Positions 8,225 through 16,356 of a stretch of DNA of 58,815 bases are shown here, in pieces. The notes under the pieces are model-generated. The model was not told the DNA's origin. It did not search any database and saw only the letters and a list, made by a program, of their open reading frames with translations. Where the stretch lies: positions 1 through 58,815 of the forward strand of contig JAJPIZ010000036.1 of the NCBI GenBank assembly GCA_021324435.1, read 5' to 3'. The stretch's first letter is position 1. Each line of letters opens with the position of its first letter. Both the position numbers and the translations under genes were made by a program. This DNA is from Anaerolineae bacterium. Lineage in GTDB: Bacteria; Chloroflexota; Anaerolineae; Anaerolineales; Villigracilaceae.

Positions 8225-8827
8225 TCAACACCTGAATTTTTTCAACGCTTCACCCAGCAGGTTCTTGGCGAGATCAGGCTGAGGCGTATAAGACTTCCAC
8301 GCAAAGGCGCGCCCGCCGCAGGTCCAGGCCGATGCGCCGCCGTAGGGCAGGATGGAGGTCGCGGTGGAATTAATCGGCACATAGAGCACATTCAAGTCGC
8401 GGACCAGAAGCGGATCCAAGCTGCCACTGCGCGCGTCCACGTTCTTGTCAATGATCAGGTCCAACATGAACCCCGCATCCGACGTGCCGGGAGCGGATTG
8501 CCACATCAGTTGAATCACCAGGCTGGAATTGTACGCCGCCAAAAAACCCTGCGAGGCCGTGCTCGGCGCAAGCGGGTTGCGTTGTGCGCTGACGTCGAAG
8601 AAGGCCATGTCCGATGGATGGCCAATGCAGAATTGATATTCGCAGAAGAGACCTGTGAGCGGAACGAGCGTGGGAACAGGAGGCGGCGGATATGGCGTGT
8701 AGGTCGGGATGGCGGCGAGAGTCTGTTGAACGGCGATGAAGATTTGTTCATTGGGATCAGGTTTCTTCGAGCCGCACGAGGCAATAAGGACCGCGCCGGC
8801 CAACAATAAAAATATGACTCGTTTCAT
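8225..8827 (-). CDS. lipoprotein of unknown function
   Basis: 200 residues from ATG 8827, whose ATGA overlaps the stop of the upstream SGNH gene; a longer in-frame reading upstream has no support because it would overlap that gene for 130 bp. A lipoprotein signal with the acylated Cys at residue 18 is followed by a Pro/Tyr-rich linker and a globular domain with four cysteines. The coupling suggests that the two products act together at the outer face of the membrane. No family recognised. Confidence 0.7.
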   Translation of the reverse strand: MKRVIFLLLAGAVLIASCGSKKPDPNEQIFIAVQQTLAAIPTYTPYPPPPVPTLVPLTGLFCEYQFCIGHPSDMAFFDVSAQRNPLAPSTASQGFLAAYNSSLVIQLMWQSAPGTSDAGFMLDLIIDKNVDARSGSLDPLLVRDLNVLYVPINSTATSILPYGGASAWTCGGRAFAWKSYTPQPDLAKNLLGEALKKFRC

Positions 8828-9912
8828 GGGCAAGCCTTTTGAATGGAAGGCGCGATCATCTCTGCCAGTTTTTGCTCGCCTTCGGGATTCAAGTGTAGAG
8901 GGGTGTTGGTGAACGACTCGGGTGGGAACGCATTCCAGAGATCGAGGTAGTTCCATCCGTTTTGGCCGGCAGCCTCGCCGAGGTATTGGCGATATTGATC
9001 ATACACCCAGCGCGGGTAATAATAGTTGTACCGCACATCGCTGTTGGGAACGTTCTTCTCGATCAGGATCGGTTCATTGACGAGGATGATCGGTGTGTTG
9101 CCTGCCAGTGTGTAAAAATCCTGAACTTGATCTATGGAAATTTGCGAAGGCTTGACGGTTGGAGGGTTCATGCCTTCAAACGCAAGATCGGCGCTCAAGT
9201 CGCGCGGCGCCACTTCGAAATCGCCCTGAATTTGATCTTTGCCTGTGGCAAGTATGACCAGGCTGTAAACTTCATATCGAATCGTTCGGAACAGACCGCG
9301 CTCTCTCGCCGCGACTTGATCTGCGAGGGTGAATGACTCGTAATTCTTTGGCAGGAAATCGAAACGCGCGGCGAGTTTGTAGAACTCATCCGGGTTCTGA
9401 GCGATCAACGGATGATCCACGCGCGTCTTGGGCATCAACGTGTAAAGCGTCACCACCCAAACAATCAGATCGGGCTTGTATTGCGTGGCTTGGTCGAGAA
9501 TCATCAGGTCCTTGCTGGCAGATGAGCGCGGATAACTCAAATTATAGACGCGCACTTTTTTGTCGCCGCAGGTCAAGCCGAGATTGTTTATTTGGTTGGG
9601 GAGAGTCTGATCCGGCGTCTCCGAAATTCCCCACACTGCTGAGTCGCCGAACACAAACACGCGAAACTCGTCGGCGGCTTTAGGTTGTGTCGCAATATGC
9701 GATGCAAACATCGCGTCGAGGTTGCCGACATCCAGGGCGCGGTCTATTGGAGCATAGGTGCTGATGGGAAAGCGTTGACGTTGGAGGCCAAGTGTGTGAT
9801 AAACGTCGAGAATTCCGAAGTTGAGACCGGATGTGAGGAAGAAATATTCGAGCAATAGAAACAAAGCGACGCCTTTGAGGAGCGCGCGCCATGGGTTGAC
9901 GCTGGACTGCAT
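8824..9912 (-). CDS. membrane-anchored SGNH/GDSL-hydrolase-like protein
   Basis: 362 residues. One N-terminal membrane segment (about 12-30) precedes a domain starting with VFGDSAVWG (near 90), which resembles block I of SGNH esterases with the catalytic Ser. The C-terminal LHLNPEGEQKLAEM (about 341-354) occupies the place of the DxxH block V: the His is there as LHLNPEG but the Asp is not obvious. Such proteins often trim or transfer acyl groups on cell-surface polymers, like AlgJ/DltD relatives (family knowledge, function inferred). First gene of a two-gene unit with the lipoprotein. Confidence 0.65.
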   Translation of the reverse strand: MQSSVNPWRALLKGVALFLLLEYFFLTSGLNFGILDVYHTLGLQRQRFPISTYAPIDRALDVGNLDAMFASHIATQPKAADEFRVFVFGDSAVWGISETPDQTLPNQINNLGLTCGDKKVRVYNLSYPRSSASKDLMILDQATQYKPDLIVWVVTLYTLMPKTRVDHPLIAQNPDEFYKLAARFDFLPKNYESFTLADQVAARERGLFRTIRYEVYSLVILATGKDQIQGDFEVAPRDLSADLAFEGMNPPTVKPSQISIDQVQDFYTLAGNTPIILVNEPILIEKNVPNSDVRYNYYYPRWVYDQYRQYLGEAAGQNGWNYLDLWNAFPPESFTNTPLHLNPEGEQKLAEMIAPSIQKACP

Positions 9913-10010
9913 GAGCGTGATTATACACGGAAGGTTATGGCTCTATTGTGCGGCCACCTCGCAACGGCGGCACGAATTAACGCGAATTTTCATAATTGTG
10001 AACAAGATGA

Positions 10011-10043
10011 AAGTCCCCGGGTCATATGCAGACTCGGGGACTT
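10011..10043 (-). terminator. hairpin downstream of nirK
   Basis: AAGTCCCCG and CGGGGACTT pair across a loop of about 15 bases, 30 bp after the nirK stop. The U-run on the - strand is short, so it may be a moderate terminator or an mRNA-end stabiliser. Confidence 0.45.
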
Positions 10044-10072
10044 CGTGTCAATTCGTGGAGGATTCTTTTTGG

Positions 10073-11503
10073 TTAATGTCCACTGCCGGGCATGGGTGTG
10101 CCGCTGAAGATTTCAGGTGCGGCGGGACCTTCCACGATTAAGTATCCGGCTAGTCCGCGTTGCAGGCGGGAGAGGGCATGATCCACGAGGATGTAGCGAC
10201 CCGGCACTTGCAACTGGAATTCGACCATCGTCGCGCCGCCGGGTGGAACCAGCGTCGTCTGAACGTTGGTCAACGCGGGGGAGGTCAGGGAAGCCTGATC
10301 GTAGACTCGGTCGAAGATTTCACCGATGACATGGAACGAGGCGGTGAAGTTGGGTCCGCCCACGCCGTAGAAGATGCGCACCGTCTCACCGACATTGGCC
10401 TTCAGCGGGTGATTGGTGGTCAACGCGCCGACCGCGCCGTTCAGCACGAAGTATTCCGGATTCTCGTTGAGCAGTTTTTCAACGTCCGGCACTTGCGAGC
10501 CCTGCTCGCCCATTTTGCCCGATGTGTAAATCTCGCCTTGCATCACATAGAACTCGCGATCCACTTTGGAGAGTCCGCCTTCAGGCTCGACGAGGATCAG
10601 ACCGTACATGCCGTTGGCGATGTGTTCAGCGACCATTGGCGTGGCGCAGTGATAAACATACAGGCCGGGGTTGAGCGCCTTGAACGAGAACATTGTCTCT
10701 TCGCCGGGCGCGGTGCTCGTGAAGACTGCTCCGCCGCCGGGGCCGGTCACAGCATGGAAGTCCACGGAGTGAGTCATCGTGCTATCCGGCGCGTTCTTTA
10801 GATGAACTTCAACGGTATCGCCAACGCGCACGCGGAAGAATGGGCCGGGGACTTTACCGTTGAACGTCCAATATGTGAATGTTGCGCCATCCGCAAGTTG
10901 ACCGACGACTTCCTTCGCCTCGAGATCAATGCGGACATTGGTCGGGCCGCGGTCGCCGAGGGGACCGGGCAGGTCGGTGGGATCGCGGGAGATGTCGGCT
11001 CCAGTGGCGGGAGAGGCCGGTGCGGAGCTGGCCACATTGGCGGCGGAGGAAGAAGCGCTCATGTCCATTGTGGGCGCGTTTGCAACAGCCGAGCCTTCGA
11101 CTTCAAACTTGCCTTCCATGCCGGCCTGACGATGTCCCGGCAGGTTGCAGAAATAAGCGAATGTGCCGCCCTTATCCACGGTGAAGGTGACAGTGATGCT
11201 CTTGCCTTTGCCAACCACATGCGGCGAATCAATGTTGAACTCTGCAATCGCAAAATTGTGTTCCGCACCTTCGCCGCTCGTCAAATTGATGGTGACAACA
11301 TCGCCTACTTTGGCCTTTAGGGTCGGATTCACCACGCCATCAATACTTCCACCAACACCAATGAAGACCATCTTGCCATCCTGCATGTCGGTCTTCAGAG
11401 AGTAGGCGACCGCGTTGGTCTGGCTGGCGCTCTTGCTCCCACAAGCGGCGACCAATAATGCCGCGAGCAGGATGACGAAAAATAACTTAAACTGTTTTTT
11501 CAT
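10073..11503 (-). CDS. nirK: copper nitrite reductase NirK with an extra N-terminal cupredoxin domain, lipoprotein
   Basis: 476 residues; classical NirK is about 340-380. A lipobox Cys at 21 is followed by a blue-copper domain (about 35-138) with ligands His82, Cys119, His124 and Met129, then a low-complexity linker and a two-cupredoxin NirK core (185-460). In the core His245, Cys286, His294 and Met299 fit the type 1 site, while His250, His285 and His442 fit the type 2 site. The catalytic Asp248 and His391 are also present. It reduces nitrite to NO outside the membrane, and the tethered cupredoxin probably feeds in electrons. AGGAG precedes ATG 11503 and lies inside the upstream DUF1858 gene, so the two are coupled. 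Confidence 0.93.
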   Translation of the reverse strand: MKKQFKLFFVILLAALLVAACGSKSASQTNAVAYSLKTDMQDGKMVFIGVGGSIDGVVNPTLKAKVGDVVTINLTSGEGAEHNFAIAEFNIDSPHVVGKGKSITVTFTVDKGGTFAYFCNLPGHRQAGMEGKFEVEGSAVANAPTMDMSASSSAANVASSAPASPATGADISRDPTDLPGPLGDRGPTNVRIDLEAKEVVGQLADGATFTYWTFNGKVPGPFFRVRVGDTVEVHLKNAPDSTMTHSVDFHAVTGPGGGAVFTSTAPGEETMFSFKALNPGLYVYHCATPMVAEHIANGMYGLILVEPEGGLSKVDREFYVMQGEIYTSGKMGEQGSQVPDVEKLLNENPEYFVLNGAVGALTTNHPLKANVGETVRIFYGVGGPNFTASFHVIGEIFDRVYDQASLTSPALTNVQTTLVPPGGATMVEFQLQVPGRYILVDHALSRLQRGLAGYLIVEGPAAPEIFSGTPMPGSGH

Positions 11504-11744
11504 CTTTGACTCCTATTGAGTTTGATTGATGTAGTTTGGCCGCATGCTGTAATTCATCGAGCAGGTTTTTCAGCGAAAGCCCGTATATGTTGGCGACGTC
11601 CTCAAGGGTGCAAAAGTGCGCGAGATAGCAACCCACACAAGCGGTTCTGTTTCGAATAAAGACCCTTGCTGTATGTTGTCCCTGCTTGAGGGCTTCTTCC
11701 ACTGTTGTGCCGGATGAATAAACTGGAGCGTCCATCGTGGACAT
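11487..11744 (-). CDS. DUF1858-family small disulfide protein
   Basis: 85 residues from ATG 11744; an in-frame extension to 11837 lacks a good start signal. The TTVEEALKQ...ARVFIRNRTACVGCYLAHF pattern, with its CVGC pair and a third Cys, is the DUF1858 / hybrid-cluster-protein-associated redox disulfide domain. It overlaps nirK by 17 bp and contains that gene's ribosome binding site, so expression is coupled. In other bacteria this domain sits beside nitrogen-oxide and hybrid-cluster genes; a redox or regulatory helper role is inferred. Confidence 0.8.
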   Translation of the reverse strand: MSTMDAPVYSSGTTVEEALKQGQHTARVFIRNRTACVGCYLAHFCTLEDVANIYGLSLKNLLDELQHAAKLHQSNSIGVKDEKTV

Positions 11745-11771
11745 AGAATATCTTTTTCCCCCGACTTTGTC

Positions 11772-11787
11772 TTTGCGCTGGCGCAAA
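11772..11787. promoter_or_regulatory. 16-bp palindrome upstream of the DUF1858-nirK operon
   Basis: TTTGCGCTGGCGCAAA has perfect 7-bp arms around a TG centre, 28 bp upstream of the DUF1858 start. Its size suits a dimeric helix-turn-helix regulator, and a Crp/Fnr-family gene starts about 0.8 kb upstream. It is not the classical Fnr box. Confidence 0.35.
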
Positions 11788-11903
11788 TAGATTTTTAGTC
11801 TCGATTTAGAAAAGCCAAACGTATCCGCAGATTTCACCGATTGCGCAGATCAATAAAAATCGTTGAAATACTGCTTCGAGTATGATGTCTGGTAATCGGC
11901 GGG

Positions 11904-12599
11904 TTATTTTTCTAAACCTTCAGCGATTTTGACCAGTCCGTGTGGATTAATGATACGGATTTGTTCGCGTCCCAACTGGACCAGGCCCTGTCGCTCCCAT
12001 TCCGCCATCACCCGGCTGACGGTGTATAGCGTCGTGCCCGACATCTCCGCTACGTCCTGCCGCGAGAAAGATAGTTCGATCCCCTTGTCCACTTTCTGGC
12101 CGGATTGACTCGTGAGACGGAGCAGGGCGCGGGCGATGCGTTGTTCCACGCGCTCGGTGGCGAGTTCGCGGTAACGCGATTGTATCTCTTGAATGTACGA
12201 GGTCATCAACTGCATCAACCCCGCGGCCAGGTAGGGGCGTGTTTGCATCATCTCTTTCAGGAATAGACTCTTCATGGCGAGGGCTGTGCTGTTCTCCAAA
12301 GCCTGCGCGGTGACGGGATACGCCGCGCTTGGTCCGCGCACGGAGCCTAACGCGGCGAACATTTCCCACGGGTAAATGGTGCGTAAATTTACCTGCTGGC
12401 CGCTGGGATTGGTCTGCAGGAGTTTAACTTGTCCGCTGGTGAGGACGTACGCATAAGTAGCCGGATCGCCTTGAAAGAAAAGAAATTCGCCCTCTTCGAT
12501 GGAGCGGGTGATGCTGTGACTCAATACCTGTTCAAGGTCATCGTCCGTTGCATCCTTGAAGACGATGACCTGCCGCAAGTCCTTTGGCGAGAAGTCCAT
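11904..12599 (-). CDS. Crp/Fnr-family transcription regulator
   Basis: 231 residues from ATG 12599 (ATG 12632 would add 11). A cyclic-nucleotide-binding-like beta barrel occupies about 10-120, followed by a long dimer helix and a winged helix with SRQDVAEMSGTTLYTVSRVM as the recognition unit. The cysteine cluster that holds the 4Fe-4S in true Fnr is absent, so an oxygen-sensing cluster is unlikely. DNR/NnrR-type members of this shape sense NO and control denitrification genes. Its place directly upstream of the nirK operon supports that, but the ligand cannot be read from sequence. Confidence 0.88.
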   Translation of the reverse strand: MDFSPKDLRQVIVFKDATDDDLEQVLSHSITRSIEEGEFLFFQGDPATYAYVLTSGQVKLLQTNPSGQQVNLRTIYPWEMFAALGSVRGPSAAYPVTAQALENSTALAMKSLFLKEMMQTRPYLAAGLMQLMTSYIQEIQSRYRELATERVEQRIARALLRLTSQSGQKVDKGIELSFSRQDVAEMSGTTLYTVSRVMAEWERQGLVQLGREQIRIINPHGLVKIAEGLEK

Positions 12600-12638
12600 G
12601 GGGCTGATTTTACACCGAACGAAAGATGACAATCATCC

Positions 12639-12668
12639 TTGACAAACTTCGTGGCTCGGTTGTATGAT
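12639..12668 (+). promoter_or_regulatory. sigma-70-type promoter of the csoR copper operon
   Basis: TTGACA (12639-12644) and TATGAT (12663-12668) are separated by 18 bases. The start point would fall about 12675, inside the C/G-tract operator. Confidence 0.75.
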
Positions 12669-12674
12669 TTTGGC

Positions 12675-12699
12675 TACCCTATCCCCCTGGGGGGGGGTA
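12675..12699. promoter_or_regulatory. CsoR operator
   Basis: TACCC at the left and GGGTA at the right frame a run of five C and nine G. This is the C-tract/G-tract pseudo-palindrome with TA ends typical of CsoR/RcnR operators. It overlaps the predicted transcription start of csoR, so apo-CsoR would block the operon and Cu(I) would release it. Confidence 0.7.
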
Positions 12700-12740
12700 A
12701 GGATTATCGGTGAGCCGTTATCTTGGAAGAAGAGGCAGAT

Positions 12741-13013
12741 ATGGAAAACAGTGAAAATACTCTCCGCCGCTTGAAGACCATCGAAGGCCACTTGCGCGGT
12801 GTCATTCGCATGGTCGAGGAAGATTCGTACTGCATTGACGTGATTCGTCAGATCCAGGCAGTCGAGTCGGCGTTGAACAAGGTCAGTTCGCAAATCTTGG
12901 AGACTCATCTGAATTCATGCGTGATTACTGCCATTCAGGGGAGCGACAGGAAGGAACGCGAACGCGTGCTGAAAGAGATCACGGAAGTTTTTGATATGTC
13001 AACAAAGGTGTAG
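12741..13013 (+). CDS. csoR: CsoR-type Cu(I)-sensing repressor
   Basis: 90 residues, all-helical, with the Cys31 / His56 / Cys60 Cu(I) triad (SYCIDV and ETHLNSC). ATG 12741 is chosen because GAAGAGGC sits just upstream; an earlier TTG at 12723 is less likely. It is the first gene of a copper operon that runs through copA at 18819, with small gaps or overlaps throughout. It should bind the C/G-rich operator at 12675-12699 and control its own operon. The Cys-His-Cys pattern favours CsoR over the nickel/cobalt RcnR. Confidence 0.9.
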   Translation: MENSENTLRRLKTIEGHLRGVIRMVEEDSYCIDVIRQIQAVESALNKVSSQILETHLNSCVITAIQGSDRKERERVLKEITEVFDMSTKV

Positions 13014-13015
13014 CC

Positions 13016-13477
13016 ATGACCGGTTTTATTTCCGCTTTCGATGTTACAAATTCAGCGAGCGTTGTTTGCCCCACGAACGGGAAGGTGGGCAGGCGCGTTG
13101 ATACGCAAACGGTCAAAGCGATGCTGAATCTTCCGCTCAACGTATTGCGGAACACTGAATATCGCTTTTGCCCTGACCCAACCTGCCCGACGGTCTACTA
13201 CAGTGCAGATGGCCTCCAAACGTTTGCCGAAGCCGATTTGCGCGAACGGGTTTATCAAAAACATCCGCAGGAGGATAACAGTTTGATCTGTTATTGTTTT
13301 CGGCACACTGTTGGAGATGTTCTCAAAGACAGAAATGCCGGTGAAAATAAAGTTATTTCAGAAATTGACCAGGGAATTAAGAATGGTCAATGCGCCTGCG
13401 ACATTCGCAACCCGCAAGGCAGTTGTTGCTTAGGAAATGTCCGCGCGCTGGTTAAGACAGCCGCGGTGAAATCATAA
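13016..13477 (+). CDS. CopZ N-terminal-type [2Fe-2S]/zinc protein, separate from its HMA domain
   Basis: 153 residues with ten cysteines. The first half, with the CPTNGK stretch and CPDPTCPTVYY, resembles the CopZ zinc-binding domain. The second half (from about 88, ICYCFRHT to CDIRNPQGSCCLGN) resembles BFD-like [2Fe-2S] domains. In Archaeoglobus CopZ this module is fused to an HMA domain, and the whole protein handles copper with redox chemistry. Here the HMA part is the next gene, 20 bp downstream. Starts 2 bp after the csoR stop. Expected to reduce or deliver Cu(I) in the cytoplasm (inference from family). Confidence 0.8.
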   Translation: MTGFISAFDVTNSASVVCPTNGKVGRRVDTQTVKAMLNLPLNVLRNTEYRFCPDPTCPTVYYSADGLQTFAEADLRERVYQKHPQEDNSLICYCFRHTVGDVLKDRNAGENKVISEIDQGIKNGQCACDIRNPQGSCCLGNVRALVKTAAVKS

Positions 13478-13497
13478 TATTCAAAAGGAGAAATATC

Positions 13498-13716
13498 ATG
13501 TCTACGGTTACATATAATGTCCCCGCTATTCATTGCGCTCACTGCACTCACACCATCGAAATGGAAGTGGGCGAATTGCAGGGTGTTCAATCGGTGAAGG
13601 CCGATTTGAACACGAAGAATGTTCAGATCACATTCGATGCGCCCGCCAGCGAAGAGAAGATCAAGGCCTTGCTGGCCGAGATCGAATATCCGGTCGGCGG
13701 ACTTCTCACAATCTAG
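13498..13716 (+). CDS. copZ: HMA-domain copper chaperone
   Basis: 72 residues, a single ferredoxin-like HMA fold with the Cu(I) motif IHCAHCTHTI near residue 12-20. AAAGGAG precedes the ATG by 8 bases. It should shuttle Cu(I) to the two P-type ATPases of the operon. Sits between the CopZ-type Fe-S protein and the CopB-type ATPase, so it is the missing C-terminal half of a CopZ that is split into two genes here. Confidence 0.92.
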   Translation: MSTVTYNVPAIHCAHCTHTIEMEVGELQGVQSVKADLNTKNVQITFDAPASEEKIKALLAEIEYPVGGLLTI

Positions 13717-13769
13717 ATTGCGCCCAAAGAAGCAGGCCCTGGACCTGCCATTTCTCTTGGAAGTGAAAC

Positions 13770-15923
13770 GTGGATTCACACACACAACATCAGCACCAGC
13801 ACCAGCCAGAGACGCCAGTTAACGAAAACACAGATCATGCTCATCATGATCATGCGATGATGAATCACGTGCCCCAATCTGTTCATCAAGAACACACAAT
13901 GAACATGGCCTCTCATGAGGGACATGCCTCCCATGCAGGTGAACATGCCGACCACGTGGACCACACTGGGCACGAAAATCTTTTTCGTCGGCGATTTTGG
14001 GTTTCCCTGCTGTTGAGCATTCCCGTCCTGCTCTACACGCCCATGTTGCAGATGTGGCTTGGCTTTGCCATGCCTGATTTTGTGTTCAGCCAATGGATCG
14101 GGCCATTGTTCGCTGTGATCGTTTTTGCGTATGGCGGCATTCCATTCATTCAGATGGCTGTTCCAGAGATTCGCAATCGTCAGCCCGGCATGATGATGTT
14201 GATCTCGCTGGCGATCTCCGTCTCGTTTGTTTATAGCCTCGCCGCACAATTCGTGAACCTCGGCGAAGGCTTCTTTTGGGAACTGGTCACGCTGATTGAC
14301 ATCATGTTGCTCGGTCACTGGATCGAGATGCGCAGTGTGCGACAAGCCTCCGGCGCGTTGGACGCGCTTGCAAAACTGATGCCGGACACAGCGGAACATA
14401 TCGGACCGGATGGCGGCGTGCACACCATGCCTGTTTCCGCGCTGAAAGCGGGCGACCTTGTCCTCGTGCGACCTGGTGCCAGCGTCCCTGCCGATGGCAT
14501 CGTGGTGGATGGCGAATCGGATGTAAACGAATCCATGATCACCGGTGAATCCATGCCTGTCAAAAAGAGTATCAACTCTAAAGTCATCGGCGGGACGATT
14601 AATGGCAATGGCAGTCTGCGTGTGCGCGTATCAGCCACTGGTGAACAGACCGCGCTGGCGGGCATCATGCGCTTGGTGCGTGAGGCGCAACAAAGCAAAT
14701 CACGCACGCAGATTTTGGCAGATAGAGCCGCGGGCTGGCTGTTCTATCTTGCTCTGGGAGTGGCCTTGCTCGCGGCCATCTTGTGGACTCTTGCGATTGG
14801 CTTTGATCTTTTTACATTGCAACGCGTGGTTGCTGTGCTGGTGATTGCCTGTCCGCACGCGCTGGGGCTGGCTGTTCCGCTCGTTGTGGCGATCAGCACC
14901 ACGTCCGCGGCCCAGAACGGGATTTTGGTCCGCAATCGTTTGGCGCTGGAAGCCGCGCGTGAGATTGACGTTGTGATCTTCGATAAGACCGGCACATTGA
15001 CCAAAGGCGAGCAGGGCGTCGTGGGCATCAAAGCGTTGAATGATTCGATGGAAAGCCACGCTCTCGCCTTGACCGCGGCGGTGGAGGCGGACTCGGAGCA
15101 TATCATCGCCCGCGCGCTTCGTCAGGCCGCGCAGGAGAGGAATCTGAAACTCCTTCCCGTTTCTGATTTTGAAGCCATCAAAGGCCGCGGCGTGCGCGCC
15201 AGGCACAACGGAAAAGATGTTTGGGTCGGCGGTCCGCGTTTATTGGAAATGTTGAATATGAAGCCTGATGCCCAAATTGCAGAATTCGCAACGGTTGCCG
15301 GGCAAAAAGGCCAGACCGTTGTGTATTTGGTCGCGAACGAACAAGTTATGGCGGCCTTTGCGCTGGCCGATGTGATTCGGCCCGAGAGCCATCAGGCTGT
15401 GAGCAAACTACGCGAGATGGGCGTGCAGGTCGCCATGCTCACGGGCGACAGCAAGGAAGTTGCCAAAGCGGTCGCCGATGAACTTGGCATAGACTTGTTC
15501 TTTGCCGAAGTTCTGCCGGAACATAAAGATCAAAAGGTCATCGAATTGCAGAAACAAGGCAAGCGCGTGGCGATGGTTGGCGACGGAGTCAACGATGCGC
15601 CTGCCCTGGTTCGCGCGGACGTTGGCATTGCCATCGGAAGCGGCACGGATATCGCCGTCGAGTCCGCCGGAATTATTCTGGTCAGGAGCAATCCGCTGGA
15701 TGTGGTGAAGATTTTCAAACTGAGCCGCGCCAGTTACAACAAGATGATTCAGAATTTGATTTGGGCTTCAGGCTACAACATTGTCGCGCTTCCGTTGGCC
15801 GCGGGTGCGCTGGCATGGGCAGGGGTTTTGCTTTCGCCTGCGGTCGGCGCTTTGCTCATGTCGCTTAGTACGATCATCGTCGCGATCAACGCTCAATTAT
15901 TGCGACGCGTAAGTCTATCGTAG
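13770..15923 (+). CDS. copB: CopB-type copper P1B ATPase with His-rich N-terminus
   Basis: 717 residues from a GTG start with GGAAG six bases upstream. The first ~68 residues are packed with His and Met, a metal-binding tail used in place of HMA domains. The membrane motif is CPH ([12 protein letters not shown]) rather than CPC, which places it in the P1B-3/CopB group. TGES, DKTGT and GDGVNDAP are intact. CopB-type pumps export Cu(I), Ag(I) or Cu(II) from the cytoplasm. The cell therefore has both CopB and CopA pumps in one CsoR operon, which suits a copper-enzyme-rich physiology. Confidence 0.92.
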   Translation: MDSHTQHQHQHQPETPVNENTDHAHHDHAMMNHVPQSVHQEHTMNMASHEGHASHAGEHADHVDHTGHENLFRRRFWVSLLLSIPVLLYTPMLQMWLGFAMPDFVFSQWIGPLFAVIVFAYGGIPFIQMAVPEIRNRQPGMMMLISLAISVSFVYSLAAQFVNLGEGFFWELVTLIDIMLLGHWIEMRSVRQASGALDALAKLMPDTAEHIGPDGGVHTMPVSALKAGDLVLVRPGASVPADGIVVDGESDVNESMITGESMPVKKSINSKVIGGTINGNGSLRVRVSATGEQTALAGIMRLVREAQQSKSRTQILADRAAGWLFYLALGVALLAAILWTLAIGFDLFTLQRVVAVLVIACPHALGLAVPLVVAISTTSAAQNGILVRNRLALEAAREIDVVIFDKTGTLTKGEQGVVGIKALNDSMESHALALTAAVEADSEHIIARALRQAAQERNLKLLPVSDFEAIKGRGVRARHNGKDVWVGGPRLLEMLNMKPDAQIAEFATVAGQKGQTVVYLVANEQVMAAFALADVIRPESHQAVSKLREMGVQVAMLTGDSKEVAKAVADELGIDLFFAEVLPEHKDQKVIELQKQGKRVAMVGDGVNDAPALVRADVGIAIGSGTDIAVESAGIILVRSNPLDVVKIFKLSRASYNKMIQNLIWASGYNIVALPLAAGALAWAGVLLSPAVGALLMSLSTIIVAINAQLLRRVSLS

Positions 15924-15952
15924 TGAAACCAAGAATTCAAAAGGAGAACACA

Positions 15953-16132
15953 ATGACAACAACTTATATAGACCCCGTTTGTGGCATGGATGTGGAACCC
16001 GAAACTGCTGCCGGCAAATCGGAATACAAGGGGCAAACCTATTACTTTTGCTCGCCGGGTTGCAAACGTTCGTTCGAGAAAGACCCCGAGAAGTATCTTC
16101 AGCAAAGTCACGGTGAGCATCACAACGAATGA
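15953..16132 (+). CDS. YHS-domain protein
   Basis: 59 residues. The YHS/TRASH pattern is clear: DPVCGMDVEPETA, then YKGQTYYFCSPGCKRSFEKDPEKY. Four conserved Cys in two groups can hold one metal ion. ATG 15953 follows AAAGGAG. YHS domains accompany copper ATPases as metallochaperones or sensors. Its ATGA overlap (16129-16132) couples it to the next YHS gene. Confidence 0.88.
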   Translation: MTTTYIDPVCGMDVEPETAAGKSEYKGQTYYFCSPGCKRSFEKDPEKYLQQSHGEHHNE

Positions 16133-16338
16133 GCGAAGAAAACCCTCAGCAAACTTATGTTGCTGTAACAGCCTGCGGCAGAAAGATAAAGGATACGGCA
16201 AGTTATCCAAGCGCCGTCTATCGCGGCGAGCGGATCTACTTTTGCACACAGGCGTGTCTGCGTGTTTTTGAACAGAATCCTGATCCGTTCATGGCCGGAG
16301 AGATCGAGCATCCGCTGGATGAGGATGATGTAAATTGA
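16129..16338 (+). CDS. second, diverged YHS-like protein
   Basis: 69 residues. YRGERIYFCTQACLRVFEQNPDPF keeps the second half of a YHS domain, but the first half is TACGRKIKD instead of DPVCGM, so one Cys is kept and the PVCGM turn is lost. The C-terminus is acidic. Translationally coupled to the preceding YHS gene and 18 bp ahead of copA. Probably a copper metallochaperone or partner of CopA; inferred from domain and context. Confidence 0.7.
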   Translation: MSEENPQQTYVAVTACGRKIKDTASYPSAVYRGERIYFCTQACLRVFEQNPDPFMAGEIEHPLDEDDVN

Positions 16339-16356
16339 GGTTTGTGAAAGAAAATT

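Noticed and set aside
11839-11853. Possible Fnr box upstream of the nirK operon (TTGATCTGCGCAATC on the - strand)
   Set aside because: Only the left half fits TTGAT; the right half does not fit ATCAA at the right spacing. The palindrome at 11772 is a better operator candidate.
14700-15206. Open frames of 120-170 codons opposite copB, copA, nirK, mutY and RNase J
   Set aside because: All lie inside genes with strong family matches and have no ribosome sites or domains; GC-rich shadow frames.
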